A DNA stretch of 64,000 bases from Gracilaria gracilis. Taxonomy: Eukaryota > Rhodophyta > Florideophyceae > Gracilariales > Gracilariaceae. The position numbers and the translations under genes are program-made. Below are positions 55,073-64,000 of this stretch, one piece after another. Position 1 is the stretch's first letter, and every line of letters begins with the position of its first letter. The notes beneath the pieces were generated by a model that was given only the letters and a program-made list of their open reading frames with translations, was not told the origin of the DNA and did not search any database. Where the stretch lies: positions 124,001-188,000 of the forward strand of contig JARGSG010000018.1 of NCBI GenBank assembly GCA_030374805.1, read 5' to 3'.

Positions 55073-56553
55073 TCATCGTCGGCGATAAGGTACGAGACGT
55101 TGCGGAGTGCGAATTCTCCTGAAGGGATCATCAGTATAGTACGAGGTGTTTCCCAGGAGCGGTAGAAGGAGAAAGTCTGTGGCTTTTCTCCCTTCCTCAG
55201 TGCAACTTGTAAAGAAATTGGTTCGATGGATCAGATCTTTCCAATTCCTTTCAGTGCTGATTCGATGGTGCGACAATACTGTGGTCGCTTCCGCAATCAA
55301 GTCGCGGTATGCAAGCCTGGTTCGACTCGCAATCGACCAACGAAACGGTGCAAGATTCGGAGTCAGCACTGCAGTGCTAGCGGCTGTATCATTTCTTATC
55401 CACGACACCTGGCCATTTCCACTGCGTCCTTGGCCAAATTTATTTCGCTTCTGCGCGCGGGTGGAGCAAGCAGGACCTTTCCTGGCCTTCATTGCTGCGA
55501 ACTCCTCTCGCATCTCTTGCTTATGCTCCTCAGAAGCCTTCGGACATTCCTCAATCCAGTGTCGGGCACCCTTCTCTTTGCATACTGGGAGCAAGCAAAA
55601 GGGTTTTGTTCACTACGTGGCTCGTTGGATTTGTCAGAAGGCGCTGGTGACTCTGGGTTCTGGTCATATTTTGCAGAAGAGCGAGGTCTTTCTTTCCTCT
55701 TTGGCTTCGACGAAGAACCTTGCCGGGAATAACCCATGTCAACATCTTCAAAAGATTCAGAAACCTTGGGCACGTGATTCATGAAGGCTTTGAAGTCCTT
55801 CCGCTTCTCCGAGTGTGCAAATTATAGGTCTTGCTCGAGCCTTTGGCGCAAGGATTTTGGCCTGCTTGCCGAGAGGATGTGAGAAATCGCTGTCTTTGGA
55901 CGTGATTGAAGAATCCATTTCAAACTATGGGGTCGTAGCAAGGCGTTGTACGAAGTGAGCAAGAGAGTCATCCGCGATGTCGCGGATGTGTCGCGCATTT
56001 CCATTTTAAGTTCTTTCTCAACCAGATTTTTAAGCGCGGTAAGGCTCAGCGAGCCTTTCGGGGCGAGGATTTGGATTCCAAATATTCCCGTAACTGTGCA
56101 CCGGTGAGAATCTCGACGTCACTGATTTAGGGAATGAAACCAAGATCTAGGGTAGATGCAAGCCATTCCGGATCCACACGGAAGGTGAGGTCACTGGGCG
56201 GACTGGTTCCACTGTTGCTGCATCGACAACTGCAAGCCGCAGGGCTCTTTGCGTGACTTCTTTTACGTACTGGTCGTAAGCAAACAGGAATGTCCTGATG
56301 GAGGCTGCGTCGTAGCGCACTAAATCCGGTTGATTCACCGAAGTTGCAACAAAACGGGGCTCTGACAGAGCCTTTTCAAAACCAAGGTTTGGCTTGACGT
56401 TTCATTTTGGTTGGATGCCTCGTCAGACATTCTGTGATCGAATGGTGAACAAGCGCACTGAAATTCTTCTAGTCTAGGAGACAAAGTAGATGAAAAGTGA
56501 TCACTGTAACCAGACCAAGTAAGTAGACTTGGGAGAAAGAGGTTCGATGCCAC
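55073..56553 (-). pseudogene. gag: Gag (and possible protease start) of a third gypsy-type element, G
   Basis: Read right to left with several frameshifts: VNQPDLVRYDAASIRTFLFAYD and YVKEVTQRALRLAV (56338-56147), SARSRM-like SRMTLLLTSYNALLRPHSLKW (56004-55822), then KDFKAFMNHVPKVSESFEDVD (near 55782), a basic stretch, and a CCHC-type knuckle CKEKGARHWIEEC (in 55594-55073). I know similar gag proteins from retroelements of oomycetes and some algae. Downstream WIRNDTAASTAVLTPNL could be a retropepsin-like start, weakly. No LTR or RT belonging to it is present. Confidence 0.6.
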
Positions 56554-56589
56554 TCAGTTTATTAGTGGCGCTGTGAGTCTTTCTTAAGT

Positions 56590-56672
56590 AGTCTTTTGAT
56601 TCAGAAGAACTACCTCCACAGCTGGGTTCTAACTGCGTAGCGTGCTCCTACAATTCAGCTACACCACTCTGA
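56590..56672 (-). other. Degenerate tRNA-like sequence
   Basis: On the minus strand TAGCTGAATTGTAGGAGC (56661-56644) closely fits a tRNA D-arm/A box, and GTTC...GAATC fits a B box but is split by four extra bases (TTCT) at 56598-56610. It could be a tRNA pseudogene or SINE head. Confidence 0.3.
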
Positions 56673-57925
56673 ATTGACGGTAGACCGTTTGAGGTCATAA
56701 CAGCAAGGCATACGCCTATTGCGTATTCTGCAAATGCCTGCAAAGGCTACACATACACTGCACACGGTGTACCTATGCGCTACCGTCAACTGCGCATCGC
56801 CAAATCATCCCTGGCCGTCGTGCATGGATTGGGAAACAGTGGAGGATATACCGGCTATTTCCTGCCGGGATATTCAGTCGTTCGAGAACGGTGACTTAAA
56901 ACATACCCGTCTACTGTCACAAGGATGTCATATCATATTTTAGACCAAATAATTGAAACGATATTGTAGAAGAGAACGTCAAAACTATAGAAAACATGAG
57001 ATTGCCTGGCGTATTCACACTTATAGACCCATAGAGTCGCTCACGGATTAGAGAACCCACTACATTGTTCAAAATGTCGTACTGTTCACTAACGGTCCCG
57101 GTCTGTGTGAAACGTTCAGTTCAATACATTCCTGTGCACAAACCTAACAGACCCATGTTATAAGGGCAAATGACCATGAGCAAAACAGCTCTAATGTCAG
57201 TTCTCCTCATAGTACTCAATTTTATGTGTGAACGCTTCTAACCTAATGTCTACTAGTTAGGTTTGTTGGCTCTGCTTTCGTTAATAATTTGTGCCGTGGA
57301 GACTAGGGAAACGTTCTGCAGATACGGCAAAGCAAGTTTCCAACACTGTTCGCATCAGACGTACCAAAAAACGCGTCGACGTCGCATTCAATTAGGGTAA
57401 AGAGCAACATAACGACCAATTCTCGCACGTACTTTGAATGAACGTGTTGCGGTGCGCTTGAAAGTGATAGGCTACCTGCATTACATGTGGCGGGTGCGTG
57501 CCGTGGGGAAGATAAAAGAACGCGCTTGCAACGGGTAATTTCTCTGTATTCTCTGTCGCGTGGACCCGCCGTGGGAAAGATGGAATGCTTATCAGAACGA
57601 CCTGCGCCGTAGAAAGCGATTGAAGACTACGGTATTCAACGCGTGGCAAGATATAGCCGTTTCAGTGATCCCCAAGATCTCATCTTTAGTTTCTTTCTGT
57701 GCATGAAAAAGCCCCTGTTGCGCCATACTCATCAGTCTTTATCAAACACTGCGCCGCTTTGTATAGCAAAGCTGGCCCTAACGGCGGTTCTCCCTCCAGC
57801 TGCACTGTCCCTAAGGCCCCTGGGATTTGTTGATGCGCTTTAGCTGCTAGCTTTCCTGGACTCTATATGTTTTGAAAGCGGATCTTTGACAAGAAGAAAT
57901 TCAATCGCAAGCCGTACGACAGAAT
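56673..57925. other. No supported gene
   Basis: Only short frames. Around 57630-57690 a few residues (TVFNAWQDIAV) resemble the C-terminal part of the Tc1 transposase (VVNAWSDISV), too little to call. Confidence 0.4.
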
Positions 57926-58390
57926 ATGGTTCGCAAAAGTTTATCGGTTATGTCCGCAAACTCCAAGATTGAGGTTTTGAGAATGAATTTTGAGTCTTTG
58001 AAAGAGAACCGATGGCTAACAGATGCAATCATCGAAGCGTTTATCTTGAATGTGATGCGAATAAGCAGCCATAGAGAAGAAAAACGATTTCTACATGTGT
58101 CATCACATGCTATTCCTCATATAATGAGTATGAGCAGCACTAACGGAGCAGAGCGCTGGCTAATTGGATATCAAGTCCACTAAATTGATTTCCTGCTATG
58201 GACGTACCATGTGAACGACTCACATTGGGTTCTAATCTAAGTCGACGTAACCTCAGAGTTGTTTCATATAATGGATCCGAGGCGCATTGTTTCTTCACTT
58301 CCAAGTGATCCAGATATACTGGCAAACCTTCAAAGGGCTTTGCTTGCGATGACGGAAAAGTACAGAAAGAGGTTTGGTAAGAGTTTCACC
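57926..58390 (+). pseudogene. Ulp1/C48-like SUMO-protease-type remnant
   Basis: One frame with TAA at 58181-58183 and 58238-58240. It reads LKENRWLTDAIIEAFILNVM, like the conserved W-L-x-D-x-x-I entry of Ulp1 domains, then TYHVNDSHWVLI (candidate catalytic His in H-W) and LFHIMDPRR (candidate Asp), followed by a helical tail. The C-terminal Gln/Cys part is not visible. Ulp1-type domains occur in host deSUMOylases and also in Mutator- or CACTA-type transposons; in this setting a transposon origin is likely. Confidence 0.45.
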
Positions 58391-58572
58391 TGTGGTATAG
58401 CACGTTGTGGCGACGGCGGCAGCGCTGTCTGGCGTATCCGATCGTACATTTACGTACGAAGGGGGTGCGCACGGCGAGGTGGCCCAGCCGCTTGTACGTA
58501 TGGCGAGCGAGCGCTGCACGGATGACTGGAAGGCACAAGTAGGACACGTGGGTGATTAGACCCGTGCCGAGA

Positions 58573-58925
58573 TGTGGCACTGTTAGGGAACCAAGCTTAC
58601 AGTAGATAGTAAGGGTGCGAGGCCGATATTTAGTTGTAGATCGTATCTCGGCACCCCCTGGCAGTAAACCTCAAGCATCCTTTGCAAAGTAGTGCGACCG
58701 ACAGACCAAATGGTAACGAACGTACAGGTTTATTAGACCGTCCGTATCCTATCGCGTGCACCTGAGCACGCCTAGTGATACTGACGGTCCACTTTCCCTC
58801 AACCCGCCCAGTGCTTTTTCCCTTACTCCTCCGCTCAGACACATTATAGTCACTCACTCGAGTGCTACGGGAACTCCCGCTCTCAAGACCACTTCGGGTT
58901 CTCTCCCGAGGCGTACTATATCACA
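58573..58925 (+). repeat. Candidate LTR of element E
   Basis: The right end is set by the PBS at 58927 (ends ATATCACA). The left end TGTGGCACTG at 58573 is chosen because it inverts the terminal CACA, giving about 353 bp. No second copy is in the window. It lacks a clear GGTCTTACACCCG motif. Confidence 0.35.
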
Positions 58926-58926
58926 C

Positions 58927-58944
58927 TGGTCTCCCGACCTAGAA
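58927..58944 (+). promoter_or_regulatory. Element E primer-binding site
   Basis: TGGTCTCCCGACCTAGAA is identical to the PBS of element B. Confidence 0.75.
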
Positions 58945-59000
58945 GTGAAATTCGACACCGTACGGAGTTTCAGACACGACATGGAACCGATACACTCAAT

Positions 59001-60649
59001 ATGAGTTCGCACGGTCCGCACGGAGAGCAAGGAGAAGGGTTGATGGTCGGAAAAGACAATGCTGAGTCCGCTTTGGTCGCCCCTGGCGCCGCTTCGACCC
59101 ACGCTTTGGTAGGCCGCCGAAGTACCGGTAGGAACGCCACGGCCCACGTGACTCCCTCAGAAGAACCCGAGCGGAGTATCCGCAAGGGTAGCTTGCAGAC
59201 CGACCCAAAAGAATGGAAGAGGCGGACGGACAGGAACCCTGGTACTGCAGTTGGCCCGGACGCACAACTGGCGCAGAGTACGGCTGGGCCTCCACCGCCG
59301 CGAACCGAACGTATTCCTGCCCACCAACTGTGGACGGAGATTGCCCCGTACGCTCTTGAAGGACTCCGAACGGAAATCAAAGTTCATGTCCCCATTGCGG
59401 TCGAGTTATATCTCAAGGAACGCGTTCCGGAACTGATGCGCCGTGACGTTCCACCGATCGTGCGTCACCTTGTGCACGAGGTGATGAAGGCCGACCGTAC
59501 GGATATGGGACTGCAGACTAATCTGAGCAGTACATTGGCCACATTGGTAGCAAAGCTACCGACCAACCCCCCAAAGCTCGATATGGACCGAGCGGACAAA
59601 GCACCTCATCACGGCGCGAGAGGCGAACGATCAGACATGAAGAAGGGCGCGCACAGGTACCCGACCGATGTTTACCTCCCGTCCGTTATACAACAGGATG
59701 GACCGGACGGAAGCTCAGATGATTTCTCGGAAGAGAGCAAGGATCGCCGCAAACGAAGCGGTAAACCGAGCGGACATTCTGATTCGGACCGCTCGACACG
59801 GAGACGGGGGAAACGTCGCCATCGCAGAGGACGGCGACGCTCCCGCAAGGACTCTGAGTCCTCCCGCTCATCATCAGAGGACGAACGGACGGACACAGAA
59901 GATGACGGGGACTCGCGGAGCCCCCGTAGGAAGAGCAGGTCCGGACGGCGTCGTTCCCGTTCGAACAAGTGCGCACTGAAGTGCATTTGACCCCTGAGCG
60001 AAAAGTTCGCGAAGGTTGTGGACTATTGTACGTACAAGCCGCTGCGACGCGGTCAGAAGTACGACTCCAGGGTGGCGCGCAGAACTACGCGCTACCAAAC
60101 GAAATTGAATGTCCAAAAAAAAGTCAATTTTTTTCCGGAACGGATCCCATTTCCGTTCCTATCTTCGTGCAGCGGTTCAAGACCGCCTGCAACAACAACG
60201 GACTGACGGAAGGAGCAGCACTCTAGTGCTTCCAGTTCTACTTCACTGGAGCAGCGCACGCTTTGGTACAGTGACGCCTAGTCGGCGAGTCGGGCGCCGT
60301 CGACTCGCCCGGCGACGAGGCAGTGCATACGTACGAGGAAGTCGTGAACTTCCTGCTCACTACGTACGATACAGATGAGATCATCGCCGACGCGTGCTCG
60401 GAGGTGACGCTTTATCGTCAATCCTCCGGCATGTCCAAAACGGAGTTCGCCCAGAAACTCTGGACGAAGGCCTTACTTTGCGGTAACGTATTTACCGATC
60501 GGAACTTAAAAGGCATTTCAGTCGAAGGACTACTGCCCGCCATCCGTAAAAGGGTGAGAAATCACCTCGCGTTGCACCCGAGCATTGGGTACGACGCGCT
60601 CGCACGGTATGCCAAGTCGTATGGCGATACCCATCGCGCTTCGCGATGA
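59001..60649 (+). pseudogene. gag: Element E gag
   Basis: The first 329 residues (59001-59990) are hydrophilic, with a helical middle (YLKERVPELMRRDVPPIVRHL) and an Arg/Ser-rich tract (RRGKRRHRRGRRRS). After a frameshift near 59980 the capsid-like domain (GTDPISVPIFVQRFKTACNNN, then YEEVVNFLLTTYDTDEII..., ALLCGNVFTDRNLKGISVEGLLPAI) is read with a TAG at 60224-60226 and another stop. The domain order is that of A-C but the sequence is distant. Confidence 0.7.
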
Positions 60650-60661
60650 TAATCCGTACTT

Positions 60662-61921
60662 GTGGATACTCAGAACGCCTACGTACGCCCTCAAGCCTCA
60701 CGTACGAATCGGAAGATTAATAGCGTCAAGTCTCCCTCAGCCTCGACCTATTCTCGTTCGGACGAAGAAGGTGACGTGGTCCTCGTGGTCTCCCGTGGTT
60801 CCACAATGCCCTCACCACCCACCACCCCCAGCGCCTCAACACCGGCACAATCCGTTCTGTCTTACCCGAGCCCAACGGGCTCAAGGGCTCACAATGCTTC
60901 CGATCGGAACTTCAGGGACAGACCGTGCCAGATTTGCCTGTCACGGGACCTTAACTGTTACCAACTACTACCTCCGGACGTAAAGGAGACGCTGCTGGGA
61001 GGCGAACTACCAACAACGACGCGAAGAGGGTTACTACATCGGCTCCACCTCCGCACGGAAAGTCCAGCCCCAGAGTCCCAATGTGGGTCTCCGCCAAGTT
61101 GTACAACATCGAAAGCCATATCCAACTCAACAGCAGGCGGCAATGTTCGTTGGTGAGTCCGTTCCGGAGTATGGAAACGACCCGGAGGACGTGTAGGGGC
61201 AACGTTTCCTCCAGAAAAACGTGGCCCCAAACGTTCGGCTTCGATCGATCCCCACACCAGATCGGAATCGACAGTACTGACTTGTCCCCTTGACGCTCCT
61301 GAACGACTAGACGATACGGGTCTACGGTCAAGCGCCAACTGCAAAGCACACTTATCTGTTGGTCTAACGGCAGCGATTATGTACCCGCTAACGGGCGTAC
61401 TGGGCACAGGAGCCGGTCCGTGTCTCATCCACGAGGGTCACTTGCCGCCTCGGTGGAAATCTCGTCTCAGCACGGGCTTAAAACCACGCATCACCGTTTT
61501 GTCCCGAAATCGAATGGAAGTCATCGGTTTCTTGCCGCTAACGGTCCTTATCGGTGATCTAAACGTTAAGGTTCACTTCCTTGTCGTATCAAACCTCTCC
61601 ACTAGTGTCATTCTTGGCACGTCTTTCATAGATCGATACGTGGTTGGAATATTACCACCGAAACGGACCATTCTGCTGCAACACTCCGGTCCGATATCGA
61701 CATTTTCTCATGCCTATGGGCCTCAAACACCCACGAACGTACGGCAGTATATGGTACCATCCGAACGTGCTACCCTAATCCAAAAAGGTCCTCGTCGCGC
61801 GGCCAGTCACATTGCCGCCTATGTCGGAAACACAGGTTCAAGTCACAACCAAAGCGTCCGGTCTGGTCTTTTTACAGTCTCATCACCGAACGGGTTGGAC
61901 TCTGGAGCTCACGTTGCTTGA
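60662..61921 (+). pseudogene. Element E knuckle region and protease
   Basis: A frame at 60662-61156 includes CQICLSRDLNCYQLL, a degraded zinc knuckle. A second frame at 61379-61921 has GVLGTGAGPCLIHEGHLPPRW, where the catalytic Asp of the D-T-G-A loop is replaced by Gly, followed by VHFLVVSNLSTSVILGTSFIDRYV, typical of gypsy proteases. Confidence 0.65.
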
Positions 61922-62151
61922 AAATGGAGTTATGGATCTCCGCCCGGATGTCCCCTTCTTCGTGCGAGTAGCCAATCTATCTGACCGTACGGTTCATTTG
62001 CACAAAAGAACCGTTATCGGACTCGCTCTACCGTTCCTCATTGCACTCATTACACCCCAGCCAGACCCACCGCGGAGCGAAGACTCTAAAAATGGGGAGG
62101 TGGTACGAAATTAGGAAGCGTGAGTCCGGACGGATCCTCGTATGAAGAAGA

Positions 62152-63048
62152 TTGGCCCAGCGCGCCCAAATCAGTTCTGAATACGAATCCGAACGGAAGG
62201 AAGTCATTGAACGTCTCCAACCGTTTCAGGACATGTGGGACGGCCACTTGGGCAAAAGCTCTGCCGCCAAGCACCGTACACATTTGAAACAGGGCACAAA
62301 GCCCATACTCCAAATGTCATACAGAGCAGGACCCGCACGGAGAGACTTAGAACGCACGGACGTGACAAAGCAACTGGCAGCGGGAGTTATTGAACCCTCG
62401 TCGGCAGAATGAGCCAGCCCGGTGGTATTCGCCCAGAAGAAGGACGGAAGCCTCCGCTACTGTGTCGACTAACGACGCCTGAACGCTGTGACCGCACAGG
62501 ATACCTACCCGTTGCCACGCATGGACGAGTGCATTGACTCACTCGGAGACGCACGAATATTCTCCGCACTGGACGCCAACAGTGCGTACTGGCAAACTGA
62601 AGGAGACGAGTCCTACCGGGACGAGACTACATTCACGTCTCACATGGGCCTTTACCGATACGTACGCATGCCATTCGGACTCAAGAACGCACCGTCTACG
62701 TTCCAGCGCGCTCTTGACATCATTCTATCCCGAGTCAAGTGGCAGTACGATCTGATATACTTGGACGATGTGATCATCTATTCCCGAACGGTCAAGTAAC
62801 ACTACGAGCACGTATGGACTATACTACAAATGCTCCGCACGGCTGGAATTACTCTACGACTGGACAAGTGCCACTTTTTCAGCGGCACAGTAAACTACTT
62901 GGGACACATCATCCCCCCGGGGAAACTGAAAGTGTCTACTAGAACACAGGACGCTATTAAGCAGGCCAAGCCCCCAAGAAACCAGACGGAGCTCCGGCCG
63001 TTCTTGGGACTTTGCAACGTCTTCGGAAATTTCGTCCCCAATTTCTAA
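62152..63048 (+). pseudogene. pol: Element E reverse transcriptase
   Basis: One frame with stops at 62410-62412, about 62470, 62797-62799 and 63046-63048. It has SYRAGPARRDLERTDV, RRLNAVTAQDTYPLPRMDECI, SALDANSAYWQ, MPFGLKNAPSTFQRAL and LIYLDDVIIYSR (YLDD intact), then KCHFFSGTVNYLGHII and TELRPFLGLCNVF. It ends where RNase H should follow. Confidence 0.85.
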
Positions 63049-63057
63049 CGAAATACG

Positions 63058-64000
63058 TCTGTGTTCTGCAAATGCTGGTTTCTGGCGAGGGTCGCGCAGA
63101 ATTTGGCAAGGGCCGTCCAGTAAATGTTTTGGAAAATTTCCTTGTTCTGCTTTTCCAAATTTTGCAGAAAATTGCTTGGGTCGCCCAGTATTGGTCCGCA
63201 GGAACTACTCCGTGGTATTCCGGTCGCGCTAGTTTGCTCTGCCAGGATTAACTGCGCAGTTTTCCACCAAGTGCAGTTCCAGTTTCCACATTGGGTGCAC
63301 ATTAAACGTGTCAATAAGTGGAATACTCGCATCCACCGTATGGAATAGTAGCGCTAGTTCCGATGCTTCCTATTCAACCAGAGTTTCCTCTATTTTTATC
63401 TATTCATCTATCTGCTGCCTATCGCAATCGCTATTCTAATCCTTATTCACTACATTGGCAGATCTCTATTCAATGGCATCGGCGAGCGTCAACTTCGCCA
63501 GGTTCATGCTCGCCAGCACCATGGAACGGCGCTCTGCGCGAGCATTTTCGCAGAGCATGCGAGCCCACTTGCGAACTGCACTACCGCCATGAGGCGAAGC
63601 GCCTCATGTCGATACTGTACAACTCGTTTCGTGCGCCGCCTGTCAGTTCGTTCATCGCACGGAGCGCTCACCGCCTCGAAAACGTTCCAAATTAGTTTTA
63701 CCTGTTTTGGAAAGGGAAAGGAAGCGAGTTGTCAGTATTCCGAATCTGGAGTGTAGTGTATTACTCTTGTGAGAAACGTACCGCATATCAGAGTGCTTTC
63801 TGTGTGTCAGAAAAGAAGTCAGTAGTACCACCATGAGCTCCCTGTCTTCAACGGCTAAGAAAATGAAACAGCAAGTTAAATTACTGAAAAACGCAGTTCC
63901 AGACAGAGTAGATCAACAAGACGCACCAAGAACATGAACGCATTCAAGAGATTGAGGCACCGTTGACCACTGGTCATCCCCATATTCTTCTAGTCGCCAC
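63058..64000. other. Unassigned right edge
   Basis: No recognised gene. Small hairpins occur (CATGAGGCG/CGCCTCATG at 63588-63608; GCTCTGCG/CGCAGAGC near 63522-63556). A short lysine-rich frame starts at the ATG at 63833 and stops at about 63937. The A/T-rich tract 63090-63200 contains loosely inverted TTTTGGAAAATTT and TTCCAAATTTT. Confidence 0.4.

Larger units (their letters stand above)
58573..63057 (+). mobile_element. Ty3/gypsy retrotransposon E, decayed and 3'-truncated
   Basis: PBS, a Ser/Arg-rich gag, protease and RT remnants occur in order and resemble A-C, more distantly. The sequence ends after the RT (NVFGNFVPNF then a stop) and does not continue into RNase H. Many stops and frameshifts make it the oldest copy here. 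Confidence 0.75.

Noticed and set aside
57620-57700. Possible Tc1 transposase C-terminus
   Set aside because: Only about ten similar residues; no catalytic motif nearby.
63318-63695. 125-residue frame at the right edge
   Set aside because: Overlaps small hairpins, lacks family features, and has a shadow-like composition.

Overview
This is a eukaryotic, repeat-dominated window. There are no operons, Shine-Dalgarno sites or bacterial genes. Long nested LTR retrotransposons make up most of it, with remnants of PIF/Harbinger, Tc1/mariner and hAT DNA transposons, several hairpin (MITE-like) elements, and very few candidate host genes. The few candidate host genes are single-exon. The content would suit a florideophyte red alga or an oomycete. 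The sequence alone does not let me choose; I lean slightly to a red alga.

Layout. (1) 1-5.9 kb: the 3' tail of an unknown coding frame, a dead PIF/Harbinger transposase, a cluster of small hairpin repeats, and the best host-gene candidate, a 206-residue secreted cysteine-rich protein at 3750-4370. A weaker single-exon ORF with a TATA box is at 5414. (2) 6.0-30.6 kb: a nested stack. A Tc1/mariner transposase gene is split by Ty3/gypsy element B (6440-30074, + strand), and B's left LTR is split by Ty3/gypsy element A (6619-18197, - strand). The LTR pairs, imperfect 5-bp target-site duplications, primer-binding sites and polypurine tracts are all visible. (3) 30.8-41.8 kb: element C (+ strand) of the same lineage, lacking its 3' end. 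(4) 42-48 kb: an inverted repeat of LTR plus flank surrounding a hairpin element, a tRNA-like locus, an unresolved proline/serine-rich locus and a broken hAT transposase. (5) 48-50.3 kb: a fourth member, D, with only LTR and gag left, fused to an unrelated minus-strand gypsy element F (50.3-54.6 kb), next to a third gag type G. (6) 56.6-64 kb: a degenerate tRNA-like sequence, an Ulp1/C48-like protease remnant, and a decayed gypsy element E that shares the same primer-binding site.

Elements A, B and C share one architecture: LTR, PBS, gag (coiled coil, Ser/Arg-rich tract, capsid-like domain, CCHC knuckle), pol in the -1 frame (protease, RT, RNase H, integrase), a long low-complexity linker, a chromodomain, a purine-rich spacer, then a large extra gene on the OPPOSITE strand, then PPT and LTR. 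That antisense ORF (about 630-650 codons) is conserved between the three diverged elements and matches no family I recognise. It is the strongest candidate for something undescribed. The gag/pol junctions of A, B and C also share a stop codon at constant distance from a small hairpin whose sequence, but not its pairing, varies. The LTRs share a 13-nt motif about 105 nt from their ends. All element copies here carry stops or frameshifts and none looks autonomous.
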